Below, piece after piece: positions 10,364 through 21,279 of a stretch of DNA of 64,000 bases. Both the position numbers and the translations under genes were made by a program. The stretch's first letter is position 1. Each line of letters starts with the position of its first letter. Below the pieces are notes generated by a model, which was not told where the DNA came from, did not search any database, and saw only the letters and a program-made list of their open reading frames with translations. Origin of the DNA: Talpa occidentalis (lineage: Eukaryota > Chordata > Mammalia > Eulipotyphla > Talpidae); contig NW_023605194.1 in the NCBI RefSeq assembly GCF_014898055.3, positions 62,349,361-62,413,360 on the forward strand, written 5' to 3'.

Positions 10364-12701
10364 TGGCAAACACACAGATGCCAACATATCAATATTAACT
10401 CTAAATGTAAATGGATTAAACTCATCAATAAAAAGACACAGAGTAGCAGGCTGGATTAAAAAACAAAATCCAACCTTCTGCTGTCTCCAGGAAACATTTA
10501 ACCACAAGATAAACACAGACTGAAAGTAAAAAGTTGGAAAACAATACTACAAGCAAATGGACCAAAAAAAGAGGGCAGGAACAGCCATACTTATATCAGA
10601 TGAAATAGACTTCAATTTAAAAAAAGTAAAAAGAGACATAGTTGGACACTACATTATGATCAAGGGAACAATACATTAGGAAGATATAACACTCATCAAC
10701 ATTTACTCACCAAATGAAGGGGCAACAAAATATATCAGACAATTATTATGAGCTCTGAAAACAGATATTAAAGAAAATACATATATAGTGGGAGACTTCA
10801 ACACCCCACTCTCATCAATGGACAGATCAAAGAGACAAAAAATAAACAAAGACACAAGAGCCCTAAATAAAGACATAGAACTCATGGACTTAACAGACAT
10901 CTATAGGACACTGCGCCCAAAAAAATCGGAGTACACATTTTTCTCAAGTGTGCATGGATCATTCTCCAGAATTGATCACATACTGGGCCACAAGACAAAC
11001 ATCAACAGATATATGAAAATCAAAATCATTCCAGCTTCTCTGATCATAAAGGCATCAAGCTAGAAATAAATCATGAAAAGAAAACAAGTACCCTCCCACT
11101 TCATGGAGATTGAAATCCACACTAATGGAAGACCAGTGGTCTAATGAGGACATCAAAGAAGAAAATAAAAAAATACTTGTTGAATGACAAGGAGGACACC
11201 ACTATCCAGAATGTATGGGATGCAGCAAAAACAATAATAAGAGGGGCCTCCCCTGGTGGTGCAGTGGTTGAGAGCTGGGCTGCGAGGCTGCCGGCAGCCA
11301 TTTGCAGTGCTGGTTCATTTCCCGGCCACCAGAGAGGGTCCCACAAAAAAAAAAAAAAAAAAAAAAGTAATAAGAGGAAAACACATAGCAAAATATTGAT
11401 GAAATTCATATGGAGCCACCAAAAACTCCGAATAGCCAAAAGCCTCCTGAAAAAAAAGAAGGGAATGGAGGCATCACTCTCCCAGATTTCAAACTATACT
11501 ACAAAGCCATAATCATCAAAACTGCCTGGTATTGGAACAAGAACAGACACATGGACCAATGGAACCAAATAGGAAACCCAGAAATAAACCCACGGATTTA
11601 TGGTCAACTAATCTTTGACAAAGGAGCAAAGAATATGCATTGGAGCAAAGAAAGCTTGTTCAACAAACGGAGCTGGGAAAACTGGGTCACTACATGCAAA
11701 AGATTGAAACTTGACTACGACCTCACACCAGGCATAAAAACCAACTCAAAATGAATTGAAGTACTGGACTTAAGACTTGAAACCATAAAATATATAGAAG
11801 GAAATATAGCCGAAACACTACATGACATGCACCTCAAAGACATCTTTACAGACACATCACCCAAAGCAGTGATAGTGAAGGCAAAGATAAACAGCTGGGA
11901 TTACATCAAATTAAAGAGCTTCTGCACAGCAAAAGAGACAGTAACAAAAAGAAAGAGATACCCCACTAACTGGGAGAACATTTTTGCACACAACGCTAAT
12001 GATAAAGGACTGATCACAAAAATCTACAAAGAGCTGATGAGACTCAACAAAAACAAAGAAAACAATCCAGTCAAAAAATGGGCAGAAAAACTAAAAAGAA
12101 TCTTCTCCAAAGAGGATATACAAATGGGCAACAGGCATATGAAAAAATGTTCAACATCAGTTGTAATCAGGGAAATGCAAATCGAAACTACAATGAGATA
12201 CTATCTCACACCAGTGAGAATGGTACATATTAAAAAAATAGCAACAACAAATGTTGGCAAGGTTGTGGAGAAAAAGGAACTCTCCTGCACTGCTGGTTGG
12301 AGTGCAAACTGGTCCAACCACTATGGACAGCTGTGTGGAGATTCCTCAGCCTTCTAAAGATAGAGCTACCATATGATCCAGCAATTCCACTCCTAGGTAT
12401 TTACCCAAAGGACACAGAAACATCAATTCCAAAGAGCACCTGCACCCCTATGTTTATAGCAGCACTATTTATAATAGCTAAGCTTTGGAAACAGCCCAAA
12501 TGCCCAAAAATAGATTACTGGATCAAGAAGATGTGGTACATATACACCATAGAATATTACTCAGCATTCAAAAAAGATAAACACATGCAGTTTGCAGCAA
12601 CATGGATGGAGCTGGAAGGGATCATGCTCAGTGAAATAAGCCAGAAAGAAAAAGAAAAATACCGGATGGTCTCACTCATAGCAGGAATCTGGAAAACTTA
12701 A
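10364..12701 (+). pseudogene. L1 ORF2 pseudogene: endonuclease and C-terminus present, RT middle deleted
   Basis: The N-terminal endonuclease region is recognisable (LTLNVNGLN, CCLQET, GDFNTPLS, SRIDHILGHK; about 10395-11060), followed by KTIIRG at about 11243. After an inserted SINE, sequence resumes far downstream in ORF2 at [15 protein letters not shown] (about 11400) and runs through the cysteine-rich C-terminal region to IAGIWKT-stop. Compared with a normal ORF2 of about 1275 codons, roughly 500 codons are missing: the Z domain and essentially all of the RT fingers/palm. Stops at several places, and a frameshift near 12230 shared with the copy at 1-1086. Confidence 0.88.
11245..11367 (+). 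mobile_element. Short SINE: tRNA-related head plus pure A-tail
   Basis: Only the first about 100 bp of type B SINE (A box GGTGCAGTGG, degraded B box GTTCATTTCCC, up to GAGGGTCCCAC) followed directly by about 22 A. The usual tRNA-unrelated half and AATAAA repeats are absent. TSD TAATAAGAGG (11235-11244 and 11368-11377) proves independent insertion in this short form. Confidence 0.88.
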
Positions 12702-12919
12702 CTAAGGGACCAGGAAAAAGAATAACTATAAGAAAGAAAAAATCAAAATCAACAAATAACTATGAACCAGAGACACACTGGGGGGAGGGGTGGGGATAGG
12801 TGGGATTGGGGTCAAAATAAGGGGATTGCAATTGTATGGGGAATATAAAAGTAAAATTTCAAAAAAAATTCTCAAAGAAAAAGAAAGTAAAGAAAACTTC
12901 TTAGAAAAGAGAAAATTGG

Positions 12920-13186
12920 TGGGCTTCCCTGGTGGCGCAAGGGGTTGAGTGCAGCACTGTGAAGCTGTTCACAGACTCTGCAGCGCCAGTTCGATCCCCG
13001 GCCAGGGAGATACCCACATGGCACAGCAGACCTCTCCTGGCTCACTCACTGCTCCGCACAGCAGTGTACTTCAGTCTATCCACCTGTTCTCTTCCCCACT
13101 CTGTCTCTGGTGAATCCTCTCACCTCCCACACCTCTGGCCTGTACCCCAGTTCTTGTAATCATAAATAAATAAATCTTTTTTAAAA
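12920..13186 (+). mobile_element. tRNA-derived SINE, type A, full length
   Basis: Starts GGGCTTCCCTGGTGGCGCAAGG, B box AGTTCGATCCC, ends CATAAATAAATAAATCTTTTTT (pol III terminator) then AAAAAG. TSD not clear; it sits just past the TSD of the L1 ending at 12882. Confidence 0.9.
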
Positions 13187-13400
13187 AGAAATAAACAATG
13201 CTTTAAAAAAAAAGAAGAAGAGAGAAAAATGATAAGGGTGAAAGTGAAGGTGAAATGATGAAAAATTCAAGAACAATGTTAGAATACATTTTTAGGGCTG
13301 GAAGAATGACCCCTCAGGGCATGAGAAATGGGTAGGTTCAAGGAAACATTATTAGATCCAACCAGCAAAGAAGTCAATTGGGAGCTCTCTGCTGCTATTT

Positions 13401-14506
13401 TTTTTTTAAATAATAAATTTTATTTTTATATTACCCATACAATTGCAACCCCCCCATTCTGACCCCAATCCCTCCCCTCCCGCCCCTCACCCCCCAAAAA
13501 GTGTCTCTGGTTCATAGTTTTTTGTTGATTTTGATTTTCACTTTCTTATAGTTATTCATTTTTCTGGTCCCTTATTTAAGTTTTCTAGATTCCTGCTATG
13601 AGTGAGACCATCCGGTATTTTTCTTTTTCTTTTTGGCTTATTTCGCTGAGCATGATCCCTTCCAGCGCCATCCATGTTGCTGCAAATTGCATGTGTTTAT
13701 CTTTTTTGAATGCTGAGTAATATTCCATGGTATATATGTACCAAATCTTCTTAATCCAGTCATCTATTTTTGGGCATTTGGGCTGTTTCCAAAGCTTAGC
13801 TATTGTAAACAGTGCTGCTATAAACATAGGGGTGCAGGTGTTCTTTGGAATTGATGTTTCTGTGTCCTTTGGGTAAATACCTAGGAGTGGAATTGCTGGA
13901 TCATATGGAAGCTCTATGTTTAGTAGGTCCAGAAATCTCCACACAGCTCTCCATAGTGGTTGGACCAGTTTGCACTCCCACCAACAGTGCAGAAGAGTTC
14001 CTTTTTCTCCACACCCTCGCCAACACTTGTTATTGCTAGTTTTTTTAATATGTGCCATTCTCACTGGTGTAAGATGGTATCTCATGGTAGTTTTGATTTG
14101 CATTTCCCTGATGACAAGTGATGTTGAACATTTTTTCATATGCCTGTTGGCCATTTGCATTTCCTCTTCAGAGAAGTTTCTTTTTAGCTCTTCTGCCCAT
14201 TTTTTGACGGGATTATTTTCTTTGTTGTTGTTGAGTCTCATCAGCTCTTTGCAGATTTTTGTGATCAGTCCTTTATCATTAGTGTTGTGTGCAAAAATGT
14301 TCTCCCAATTGGTGGGGTTTCTCTTTGTTTTTGTTATTGTCTCTTTTGCTGTACAGAAGCTCTTTAATTTGATGTAGTCCCAGCTGTTTATCTTTGCCTT
14401 CACTATCACTGCTTTGAGTGATGTGTCTGTGAAGATGTCTTTGATGTGCAAATCACGTAGTGTTTCGCCTATATTTCCTTCTATATATTTTATGGTTTCA
14501 GGTCTT
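13401..14506 (-). mobile_element. 5'-truncated L1, minus strand, relatively young
   Basis: T-run and antisense A-rich tail at 13401-13430, C-rich 3' UTR tract, then ORF2 C-terminus. TSD CTCTGCTGCTATT (13387-13400) versus CTCTGCTGATATT (14507-14520). About 1.1 kb. The retained ORF2 segment has no stops or shifts, so it is younger or less damaged than the other copies. Confidence 0.93.
13585..14506 (-). pseudogene. L1 ORF2 C-terminal fragment, frame open throughout
   Basis: Open from the 5' truncation point ([14 protein letters not shown]) to SLIAGI-stop, about 307 codons, including the cysteine/histidine-containing segment [23 protein letters not shown]. There is no RT or endonuclease domain, so no activity is possible. 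Its stop (TAG) falls three codons before the stop used by the copies at 1-1086 and 7350-12882 (TGG there), marking a different subfamily. Confidence 0.85.
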
Positions 14507-14731
14507 CTCTGCTGATATTTTCCAACTAAACTTTACCTCCTCTTATTGCTTAGTCATCATTATTGTCAATCCCCATCCATGCCTCTCTGTGTATAAGGTT
14601 CTGAATCAGAAATACATTTCCCGCAACACATGTCCTCAATAAAAATCGATAAACTGTCCTAGCAATCTTTTCCTCAGCACCAGGAGCCTGTTTTTCAACT
14701 AGTTTTCCAGCTACCCATTGCATCTAGTGGA

Positions 14732-14927
14732 TTTTTTAAAATTTATTTACTTATGCATATAATAGCTGGGGTATAAGTTGAGAGAGTGGGGAGAAGCAGG
14801 CAAGGCAGGAGAGATCTGCTGCACCATGTGGTTTGCTCCCTGGCCAACAGGGGATCAAACTCATGCTGCAGTGGCTGGCTGTAGTTTCATAGGGCTGTCT
14901 TTTACCCCTGCACCACTAGGGAAGCCT
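14732..14927 (-). mobile_element. tRNA-derived SINE, internally shortened
   Basis: Minus-strand element from the GGCTTCCCTAGTGGTGCAGG head to the TATGCATAAGTAAATAAATTTTAAA tail, lacking about 70 bp between GTTGAGAGAGTGGGGAG and AGGCAAGGCAGGAG. TSD CATCTAGTGG (14721-14730) versus CATCTAGAGG (14928-14937). Confidence 0.85.
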
Positions 14928-14937
14928 CATCTAGAGG

Positions 14938-15626
14938 ACTTTATATAGGCATGAAATTTATAAACTTTCCCAAACAAATGCCTTTGGAATCATTATTTTA
15001 GAATGGGATATAGATAAAATGATAGCTCCCTCCTGAAGAATAGTCCTGAACAAAAATAAAAAAAACTTTAGTCATCTGGTCCTGAAGAAATGCAGGTAGA
15101 CAAGTAACTTTTAGGATCAAAAATCAAACACCCACAGAGAAGAGCATCAGGTTCTTTACAACGTATAGACACACTCAACCCCAGCAGCCCTATAACTCTG
15201 TCTCACCACTTCTTTTCCTCTTTCCACTGTCTTTTCCTCAAAATAAAGGGAATGGCAAAAAAGAAAAAAAGAGAGTGAGAGGGGAAAATTCCTCTAATAT
15301 ATAAAATACACTAGCGGAAAACTCAGTGTGAAGCTCCCCTAAGGGCCCACTATGGCACTGCATGTACCACTTGCTTCGCCTCTGAGGGCCTTAGGGAAAT
15401 GCACTGCATGTCTCTGAGAAAAACTAAATGTGGTTTAGTGCCTTTTGGTGTTAGTGGGAACAGGAGAGATGGGAGGAATGTGTATTTTCCAAATGCCCTC
15501 AGTGGCCTTGCACATTGGGATGTTCTTGCCCAACAGCCTCCCACAGAGTGACATATGGATCTGCTGCATCTGCTTGCACTCCGTATGGTCACCCCCACAA
15601 TGAAATGTTATGGCTAATCACCTGAC
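14938..15626. other. Unassigned intergenic DNA
   Basis: No gene, RNA or repeat recognised. An 82-codon minus-strand frame at 15350-15598 has no recognisable similarity. Confidence 0.4.
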
Positions 15627-15640
15627 AATATGATGATCTT

Positions 15641-15907
15641 TTTTTTAAAGATTTATTTATTTATGTGTACAAGAGCTGGGATACAGGCCAGAGATGTGGC
15701 AGGTGAGAGGATTCACTAGAGACAGAGGAAGGAACAGAACAGGCATATTGACTGAAGTACACTGCTGAGGGGAGCAGCGGGTGAGACAGGACAGGTCTGC
15801 TGCACCATGTGGGTAGCTCCCTGCCAGGGGATCTAACTCATGCTGCAGAGGCTGCAGATTGCTTCATAGTGCGGTGCTTAACCCCTTGTGCCATCAGGGA
15901 GGCCCCT
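15641..15907 (-). mobile_element. tRNA-derived SINE, type A, full length
   Basis: Minus strand from GGGGCCTCCCTGATGGCAC to ACATAAATAAATAAATCTTT. TSD AATATGATGATCTT (15627-15640) / AATTTGATGATCTT (15908-15921). Confidence 0.92.
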
Positions 15908-16029
15908 AATTTGATGATCTTAAGGATGCAGTTGAACTTCCAGGTCACCCCTTCTTCCTTGGGCTTCCTGACAGTGTTTCAGGGACTCTTTCATGGGGTT
16001 CAAAGATATTTCTGATAGGAAGAGATTTA

Positions 16030-16480
16030 AAAAGTCTTGATTATAAGAATGTTTGCTCCAGTATGATTCAGAATAGAAAAAAAAATTCTGAAAAATCCTA
16101 AATTACAGTAACAGGGGCTTTGTTAAATAGTGTAGTTGATGCCAGTGCATTAGAGTAGTACTATTTAATTATTATTAATATCATATTTAAGTGGAAAGTT
16201 ATTCAAATGGTAACACATAAGATACAAAGGAAGGTATAGAAAACTGTATATAACATGATCTCCATTTTATGGCAGATATAGAAGATATTTACAACAAAAT
16301 ACTCACACTGACCACACTAGATGGTTGTGATAATGATTTCTTTGATTTTCTCTTATTTCATTTATAGTTTGAAAATTTTTGTGCATCAGATAATTTTTAT
16401 TGATGTAATCAAAACGTGTGTAGTGATAAATATTTAAAAATTTCCTGGGGAAGACAGTATGATCTTTTTGAGAAATATAA
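16030..16480 (+). mobile_element. Probable ancient L1 (L1M/L1ME type) 3' UTR fragment
   Basis: Sequence such as AACTGTATATAACATGATCTCCATTTTATG and the downstream T/A-rich segment resembles the 3' region of ancient L1M elements. Highly diverged, assigned from memory of consensus sequences only. Confidence 0.4.
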
Positions 16481-16785
16481 CAGTTGTGGGAAAGCTGAAA
16501 ATTCAGTAAAACAGGTAATAAAACCATGCTAATATATGAAAAGTTTCAATCTTATAAAAATGTCATTTCTTCCAAAACTGACTTCAAATTTCATGCAAAT
16601 TTAAATTCCAAGAAAGTTTGTACATATATGTGTATGTGTCCATGTAAATGTAGATTTTAATAAGATGCCTTTATAATTCATGGGAGAAATGCAAAGGTCC
16701 AGGAATAACTTATACAATGTTACAGAAGAAAAACAAACACGTTACACTCTAGATATCAAGAATTGTTAAAAAAGAAGTCATGCAG

Positions 16786-17052
16786 GGCCTCCCTGGTGGC
16801 GCAAAGGGTTAAGCACCATACTATGGAGCAATCCACAGCCTCTACAGCACAAGTTCGATCCCCCAGCCGGCCAGAGAGAACCCACACGTCAAGACAGACC
16901 TCTCCTGTCTCACCCGCTGCTCCCCTCAGCAGTGTATTTCAGTCGATTTGCCTGTTCTGTTCCCCACTTTGTCTCTGATAGATCCTCCCACCCCCCATGC
17001 CTCAGACCTGTACCCCAGCTCTTGTATGCATAAATAAATAAATCTTAAAAAA
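16786..17052 (+). mobile_element. tRNA-derived SINE, type A, full length
   Basis: GGGCCTCCCTGGTGGCGCAA head, B box AGTTCGATCCC, CATAAATAAATAAATCTT tail. TSD AAAGAAGTCATGCAG (16771-16785) / AAAGAAGTTATGCAG (17053-17067). Confidence 0.93.
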
Positions 17053-18215
17053 AAAGAAGTTATGCAGATTCAGTGTGGTCCTGGAGCAAGAGTAGAAAAA
17101 TAGAACAGAAAGGAGAGTGAGACGCAGACCTACTCCGGTAGCCACTTGATTGCTGCAGTGTGGAGGGGAAAGGGAAAAGACGGCCTTGATATATAAATGA
17201 CACAGGGTCAAGCAGACATCAGTACAAAAAAAACTTTCTCCCCAATTTCTCACTGTAAACAAAATGAATTCCAGCTGGACAGATGATATGCGAGAGTAAA
17301 TAATAAAGCTTTTAGGCTAATATGTATACTATGCCTTAAAGAAGACAAAGATTTTCTAAATAAAATATACTAGAAGACACTAACCATGAAGTAAAAAAAG
17401 CACAATGTACTACATTATAATTAAGAATGTCAGTTCATCAGAAGACATTATTAAGGCAGGGAAAAGACAAACTACACAATGGGGAAATTATTTGCAAAAC
17501 AAACATCCCAAAAGGATTTTTGTGATATAGTTCATGGTATCTAATCCCAAAAGGATTTCCATGAGTATAGCATATGGTACATGTAGGGTACTTGTATCAC
17601 ATATATCGTACTATATGGCACTGAAAACTCAAGGAAATGAATGGAAACCATCAGATAGTGCAATAGTAATTAGTGGGCAAAAGACATGAAAACATACTTG
17701 ATAGAAAGATATTTAAGTGACTAATCAACAAGGGAAAGGTGTTCAGTTTTACAGATTATTAGGAAAATGCCAACTAAAAATGATTTAAATACCATTTCAC
17801 AATTACATGACAAGTTAAAATGAAAAAGACAAACAATCTCAAGGTGTTGGTGAGATTGTGGGTCAACAAGAACTCTCATACATATATGTTGATGTGAGTA
17901 CTTAGGCATTGTCCAATAAAATTGGACATGACCATTCTCTATGACCCAGCAAACTTATTGGTGAGAAAAGTATGCCCGTGGTCCCTTAAAATATGTACCA
18001 AAGTGTGCATAGATGAATTATTTTTAATAGCCCAAACCAAAACCAACTCAAATGTACATCAAGAATAGAATAAATATATAAATTATAGTGTCATCATACA
18101 ATAATAATAAAACAATGCTAAATGCAGCAATGTGGATTATTTTCACAAATGTAATATTGAACAAAATAAACAATTATCTACTGCACTAGTGCATTGTTCT
18201 AAAATTTAAAAACCA

Positions 18216-18480
18216 GGGACCTCCCTGGTGACGCAAGGGGTTAAGATGCAGCCCTATGAAACAATCCACAGTCACTGTAGCACCAGTTTCATCCCTAGCC
18301 AGGGAGGTGACCCACATGGCACAGCAGACCTCTCCTGACTCGCCTGCTGCTCCTCTCAACAGTGTATTTCGCTCATTCTGCCTGTTTTGCTTCCCACTCT
18401 GTCTCTGGTGAATCCTCTCACCCCCCACACCTCTGGCCTGTACTCAAGTTCTTTTATGCATAAATAAATAAATCTTTTAA
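18216..18480 (+). mobile_element. tRNA-derived SINE, type A, full length
   Basis: GGGACCTCCCTGGTGACGCAAGG head, B-box-like AGTTTCATCCC, CATAAATAAATAAATCTTTT terminator and A-tail. TSD AAAATTTAAAAACCA (18201-18215) / AAAATTTAAAAGTCA (18481-18495). Confidence 0.92.
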
Positions 18481-18700
18481 AAAATTTAAAAGTCAGTACT
18501 CTGTGATAGTGGTTGTTCTGGGAAGAAAAATGGCTGCTTTAGGCCATGAAGGTGCTGGCAATATTTTATTTCTTGATTTAAGTGTTGGTTTCATGGTGTG
18601 TAACTTGTAAAACAGCATTAAGATGAACACTTGTATATATGTTACACATCGATAAAATATGCACTTTAGGAAAAGTTGCTAAAGATAACACTTGTAAGTG

Positions 18701-19899
18701 TATGTTACCTAGTGGAAGGGTGAGTTAGAATATAATTTAAAAAAATTAAAAATAAAAATAAATTGATTTGCTAAAAAATCCCATTTTGGCCTCAAGCTTC
18801 TACGTGTATTAAAACCTTGACATCTGGGCAGGACACAGATTGCAAACATGTTTTCCTTTTTGAGTTTCCTGAGCTGTGACTTGGCTCTTCCAGTAAGTTT
18901 TTCACTTGGTAGTTATCTGACCCTGGTGCTCCAGTCCTCAGCTTCCTGCCTGACTCCAACTTGGCTCAGTCCCATGTGTAACCCCAGATCCCCACCCCAT
19001 GAACCAGCTTCATGTACAGTTCATGAATTTAACTCCTCAATTTTTGTACCTACAACAACTGTCTCTGGTGTACTTACATTGTAAGTTGATGAAAGCACTA
19101 TTTATATAAATAGGAAAACTAAAATTATGAAAGATTTATTTTGTAGGTAACAGTAGTTCTCTCTCCATTCTGCTTTTTTTTTTTTTTTTTTTTTTTTGTA
19201 AAGCTACCAGAAGAATCATCACAGAAAAAAGTAAGTCAAGAGTTGTACATTCAAATGCCCAAAGGGCCAAACAGATTTTTTTTAATGATTAAAGTTTTTA
19301 AGTAATATCTCCTGACTTGTAAATATTAAATTTAAAATATTAGGACATGCCCAGAAAACATGGCAGAGTAAGCCATGTTGGGAAACTATCTCCCTAAGTA
19401 CATTGCTGTGCAACCATCCCAGACCAGGCAGATTCATGGTTGATTCCGGCAAATGTAAAAGTATCTTGGGGCTTTAGGTATATCTCTCATGTCTTTAATG
19501 TTGAAGCAGGGGACCGGATATACAGCAAACCAGCAGGCAGGGAGGCAAACAGGCAGCAACCAAGCCTCCTAACCCCCAGTGATCTCCTTCACTATCTCCA
19601 CAATCTCCCCCTTTTCTCCCCAGGTCCATAATGACAGGCACACATGCCCCACATTGTCGCTCCTAAGCTCTTTTTGCAATAACACATTATCATGTGTGGG
19701 TAATGAAACCTGGGAGGAAAACAAGGCCGCAGGTGCCAGATGTAAAGGCTAGCAGTGGGAAGGCAAAGAAGAGCCTGAATGACTCCGTGTTCCTTACATA
19801 CGTGCAGCAAACAACTTAAAATATTGTACCTGGCACATCACAAGCTCCTGCATTATTGAAGGTGGGTAACCAGAGACCCATGGTGTTGGCAGAGTTAGG
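18701..19899. other. Unassigned DNA with a poly(T) run at 19173-19197
   Basis: The T-run of about 24 may be the antisense tail of an otherwise unrecognisable retroposon. No gene supported; a 78-codon frame at 18848-19084 has no recognised similarity. Confidence 0.4.
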
Positions 19900-20580
19900 A
19901 GAGGGAGTTGCAAACACAGCACTTGATTACTGTAGTGTGGTGAGGAGAGAGAAAGGACAGCCTTAATAAATGGCACTGGGTCAGGTGGACATCTGTACAA
20001 AAAAAAATTGTACCCTATTTCTCATTGTAAACAAAATGAATTCCAGCTGGATAGATGATAGGCTAGATAAAGTAATAAAGCTTTTAGGCTAATATGTACC
20101 CTACGCCTTGAAGACGACAAAGATTTTCTAAATAAATACACTACAAGTCACTGACCATAAAGTAAAAAATAATACAGATACAGGGCCTCCCCTGGTGGTG
20201 CAGTGGTTGAGTGCTGGGCTGCGAAGCTGCCCGCAGCCTCTGCAGTGCCAGTTCAATCCCAGGCCGCCGGCAAGGGTCCCACATGGTGCGCAGACCTCTC
20301 CTACCACGCCTGCTGCTCCCCTCAGCAGTGTATTTCGTCAGTCTGCCTGTTCTGTTCCTTGCTCTGGCTCTGGTGAATTCTCTCACCCTCCCGCGCTTCT
20401 GTCTATACCCAGTGCTTGTATAAAATAAATAAATAAATATTTTTTTAAAAAAAAAAAATACGGATACATTGGAACAATGGATTACATTATAATTAAGAAT
20501 GTCAGTTCACAGAAGACATTGTGGAGTGGAAAGACAAACTACACAGGGGGAAATTATTTGCAAAACGGACATCCCTTGCA
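19900..20580 (+). mobile_element. Old L1 fragment, same subfamily as 17080-17510
   Basis: About 500 bp (excluding the SINE at 20182) closely parallels 17080-17510. Shared segments include AACAAAATGAATTCCAGCTG, AATAAAGCTTTTAGGCTAAT and AAGAATGTCAGTTCA. Both encode degenerate L1 ORF2 C-terminal sequence. The pair is best explained as two interspersed copies rather than a local segmental duplication, since the flanks differ. Confidence 0.7.
20182..20457 (+). mobile_element. tRNA-derived SINE, type B, full length
   Basis: GGGCCTCCCCTGGTGGTGCAG head, B box AGTTCAATCCC, AAATAAATAAATAAATATTTTT tail. TSD ATACAGATAC / ATACGGATAC (about 20172-20181 and 20458-20467). Inserted in the old L1. Confidence 0.92.
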
Positions 20581-21279
20581 TGGACTCCCTGGACTTCCAG
20601 CAACTCCTAGCCTACTGCATGGGACAAGCCCATGCCCCCCAAAGAATCACAGATTTTTGGGTGGGCACTGAGTTTCCAACACTTGGAGCTACTGATAGTT
20701 AGGTTGGCAATCCCGGGAAAATCTACTTCTCCCTCATCTGCACTTGGCAAGCATCTGGACAACCTAAATGCTATATAATCTGCAACTTCTTGTGATACCC
20801 AAACCCACAGCCTCCTTCCTTCCCACTACACTTATGTCAGAACCTCAAGGGAAAGGCATTGCCAGCAAAACCTGATAAGATCAGAACTAAACTGCAGCTT
20901 ACGAGTCAGTTTTAGTTTGGTACTCCTAGGAGAGCACCATTGGTGGTCTGCCTTGACCAACCTCAACCAGATAATTGCAGAACCCTCTCTCAGCTCAAGT
21001 GACTGCCACACTGAGGAAGGCTTTTGCCTTGGCAATCTGTTGCATAACCCTCCATATCCTCACATCTCTGGTCCTCATGCTCTAGGTTGGGTTCTTGAAC
21101 CACTACCCTGTGTTGGCTCCTGAGCTCCAGTTCTCCTGATTAGCAATGAGGTTTCAAACAACACACAAACAGAGGGCATAGCATCTAAGTGTTGGCCAAC
21201 ACAGTAGGCCAATAACCTGCAATCCACATTTTAAAGCAATATGGTTAAAGCAGGACTGGAGAGGAAAACATTCTAGCTT
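20581..21279 (+). other. Unassigned; possibly the 5' part of the following HAL1-like element
   Basis: Moderate GC, no open frame of note. It leads directly into sequence resembling L1 ORF1, so it may be a 5' UTR, but I cannot match it to a known consensus. Confidence 0.3.

Larger units (their letters stand above)
7350..12882 (+). mobile_element. Near full-length L1 with 5' UTR, ORF1, RT-deleted ORF2, 3' UTR and TSD
   Basis: Begins CTGGACTCAGATCAACATGGCG; the ATGGCG within about 20 bp of the end resembles the YY1 site at the 5' end of mammalian L1s. The order is 5' UTR (to about 9300), ORF1 (about 9300-10309), ORF2 (about 10364-12701) and a 3' UTR with G-rich tract ending in an A-rich tail. 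Candidate TSD GAAAGTAAA lies at 7341-7349 and 12883-12891. It is interrupted by a solo LTR (7585-8055) and a SINE (11245-11367). It has multiple stops and frameshifts, and about 1.5 kb of ORF2 is missing around 11,245-11,400. Inactive. Confidence 0.9.
16545..18700 (+). mobile_element. Old L1 (L1M-type) 3' portion, split by two SINEs
   Basis: Degenerate ORF2 C-terminal sequence. ATTCATGGGAGAAATGCAAAGG (16678) corresponds to the KFIW...RIAK region, and the segment at about 17080-17480 to the FNKW...MNSSW...KIKNFCSSKDT region. It runs on to an old 3' UTR near 18690. SINEs at 16786 and 18216 interrupt it. Many stops; no intact frame. Confidence 0.75.

Noticed and set aside
13845..14377. Long plus-strand frames (64 and 153 codons)
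   Set aside because: They are antisense to the open L1 ORF2 fragment on the minus strand.
17080..20580. Apparent local segmental duplication (17.1-17.5 kb versus 19.9-20.5 kb)
   Set aside because: Both encode L1 ORF2 C-terminal sequence and their flanks differ, so they are two dispersed L1 copies.
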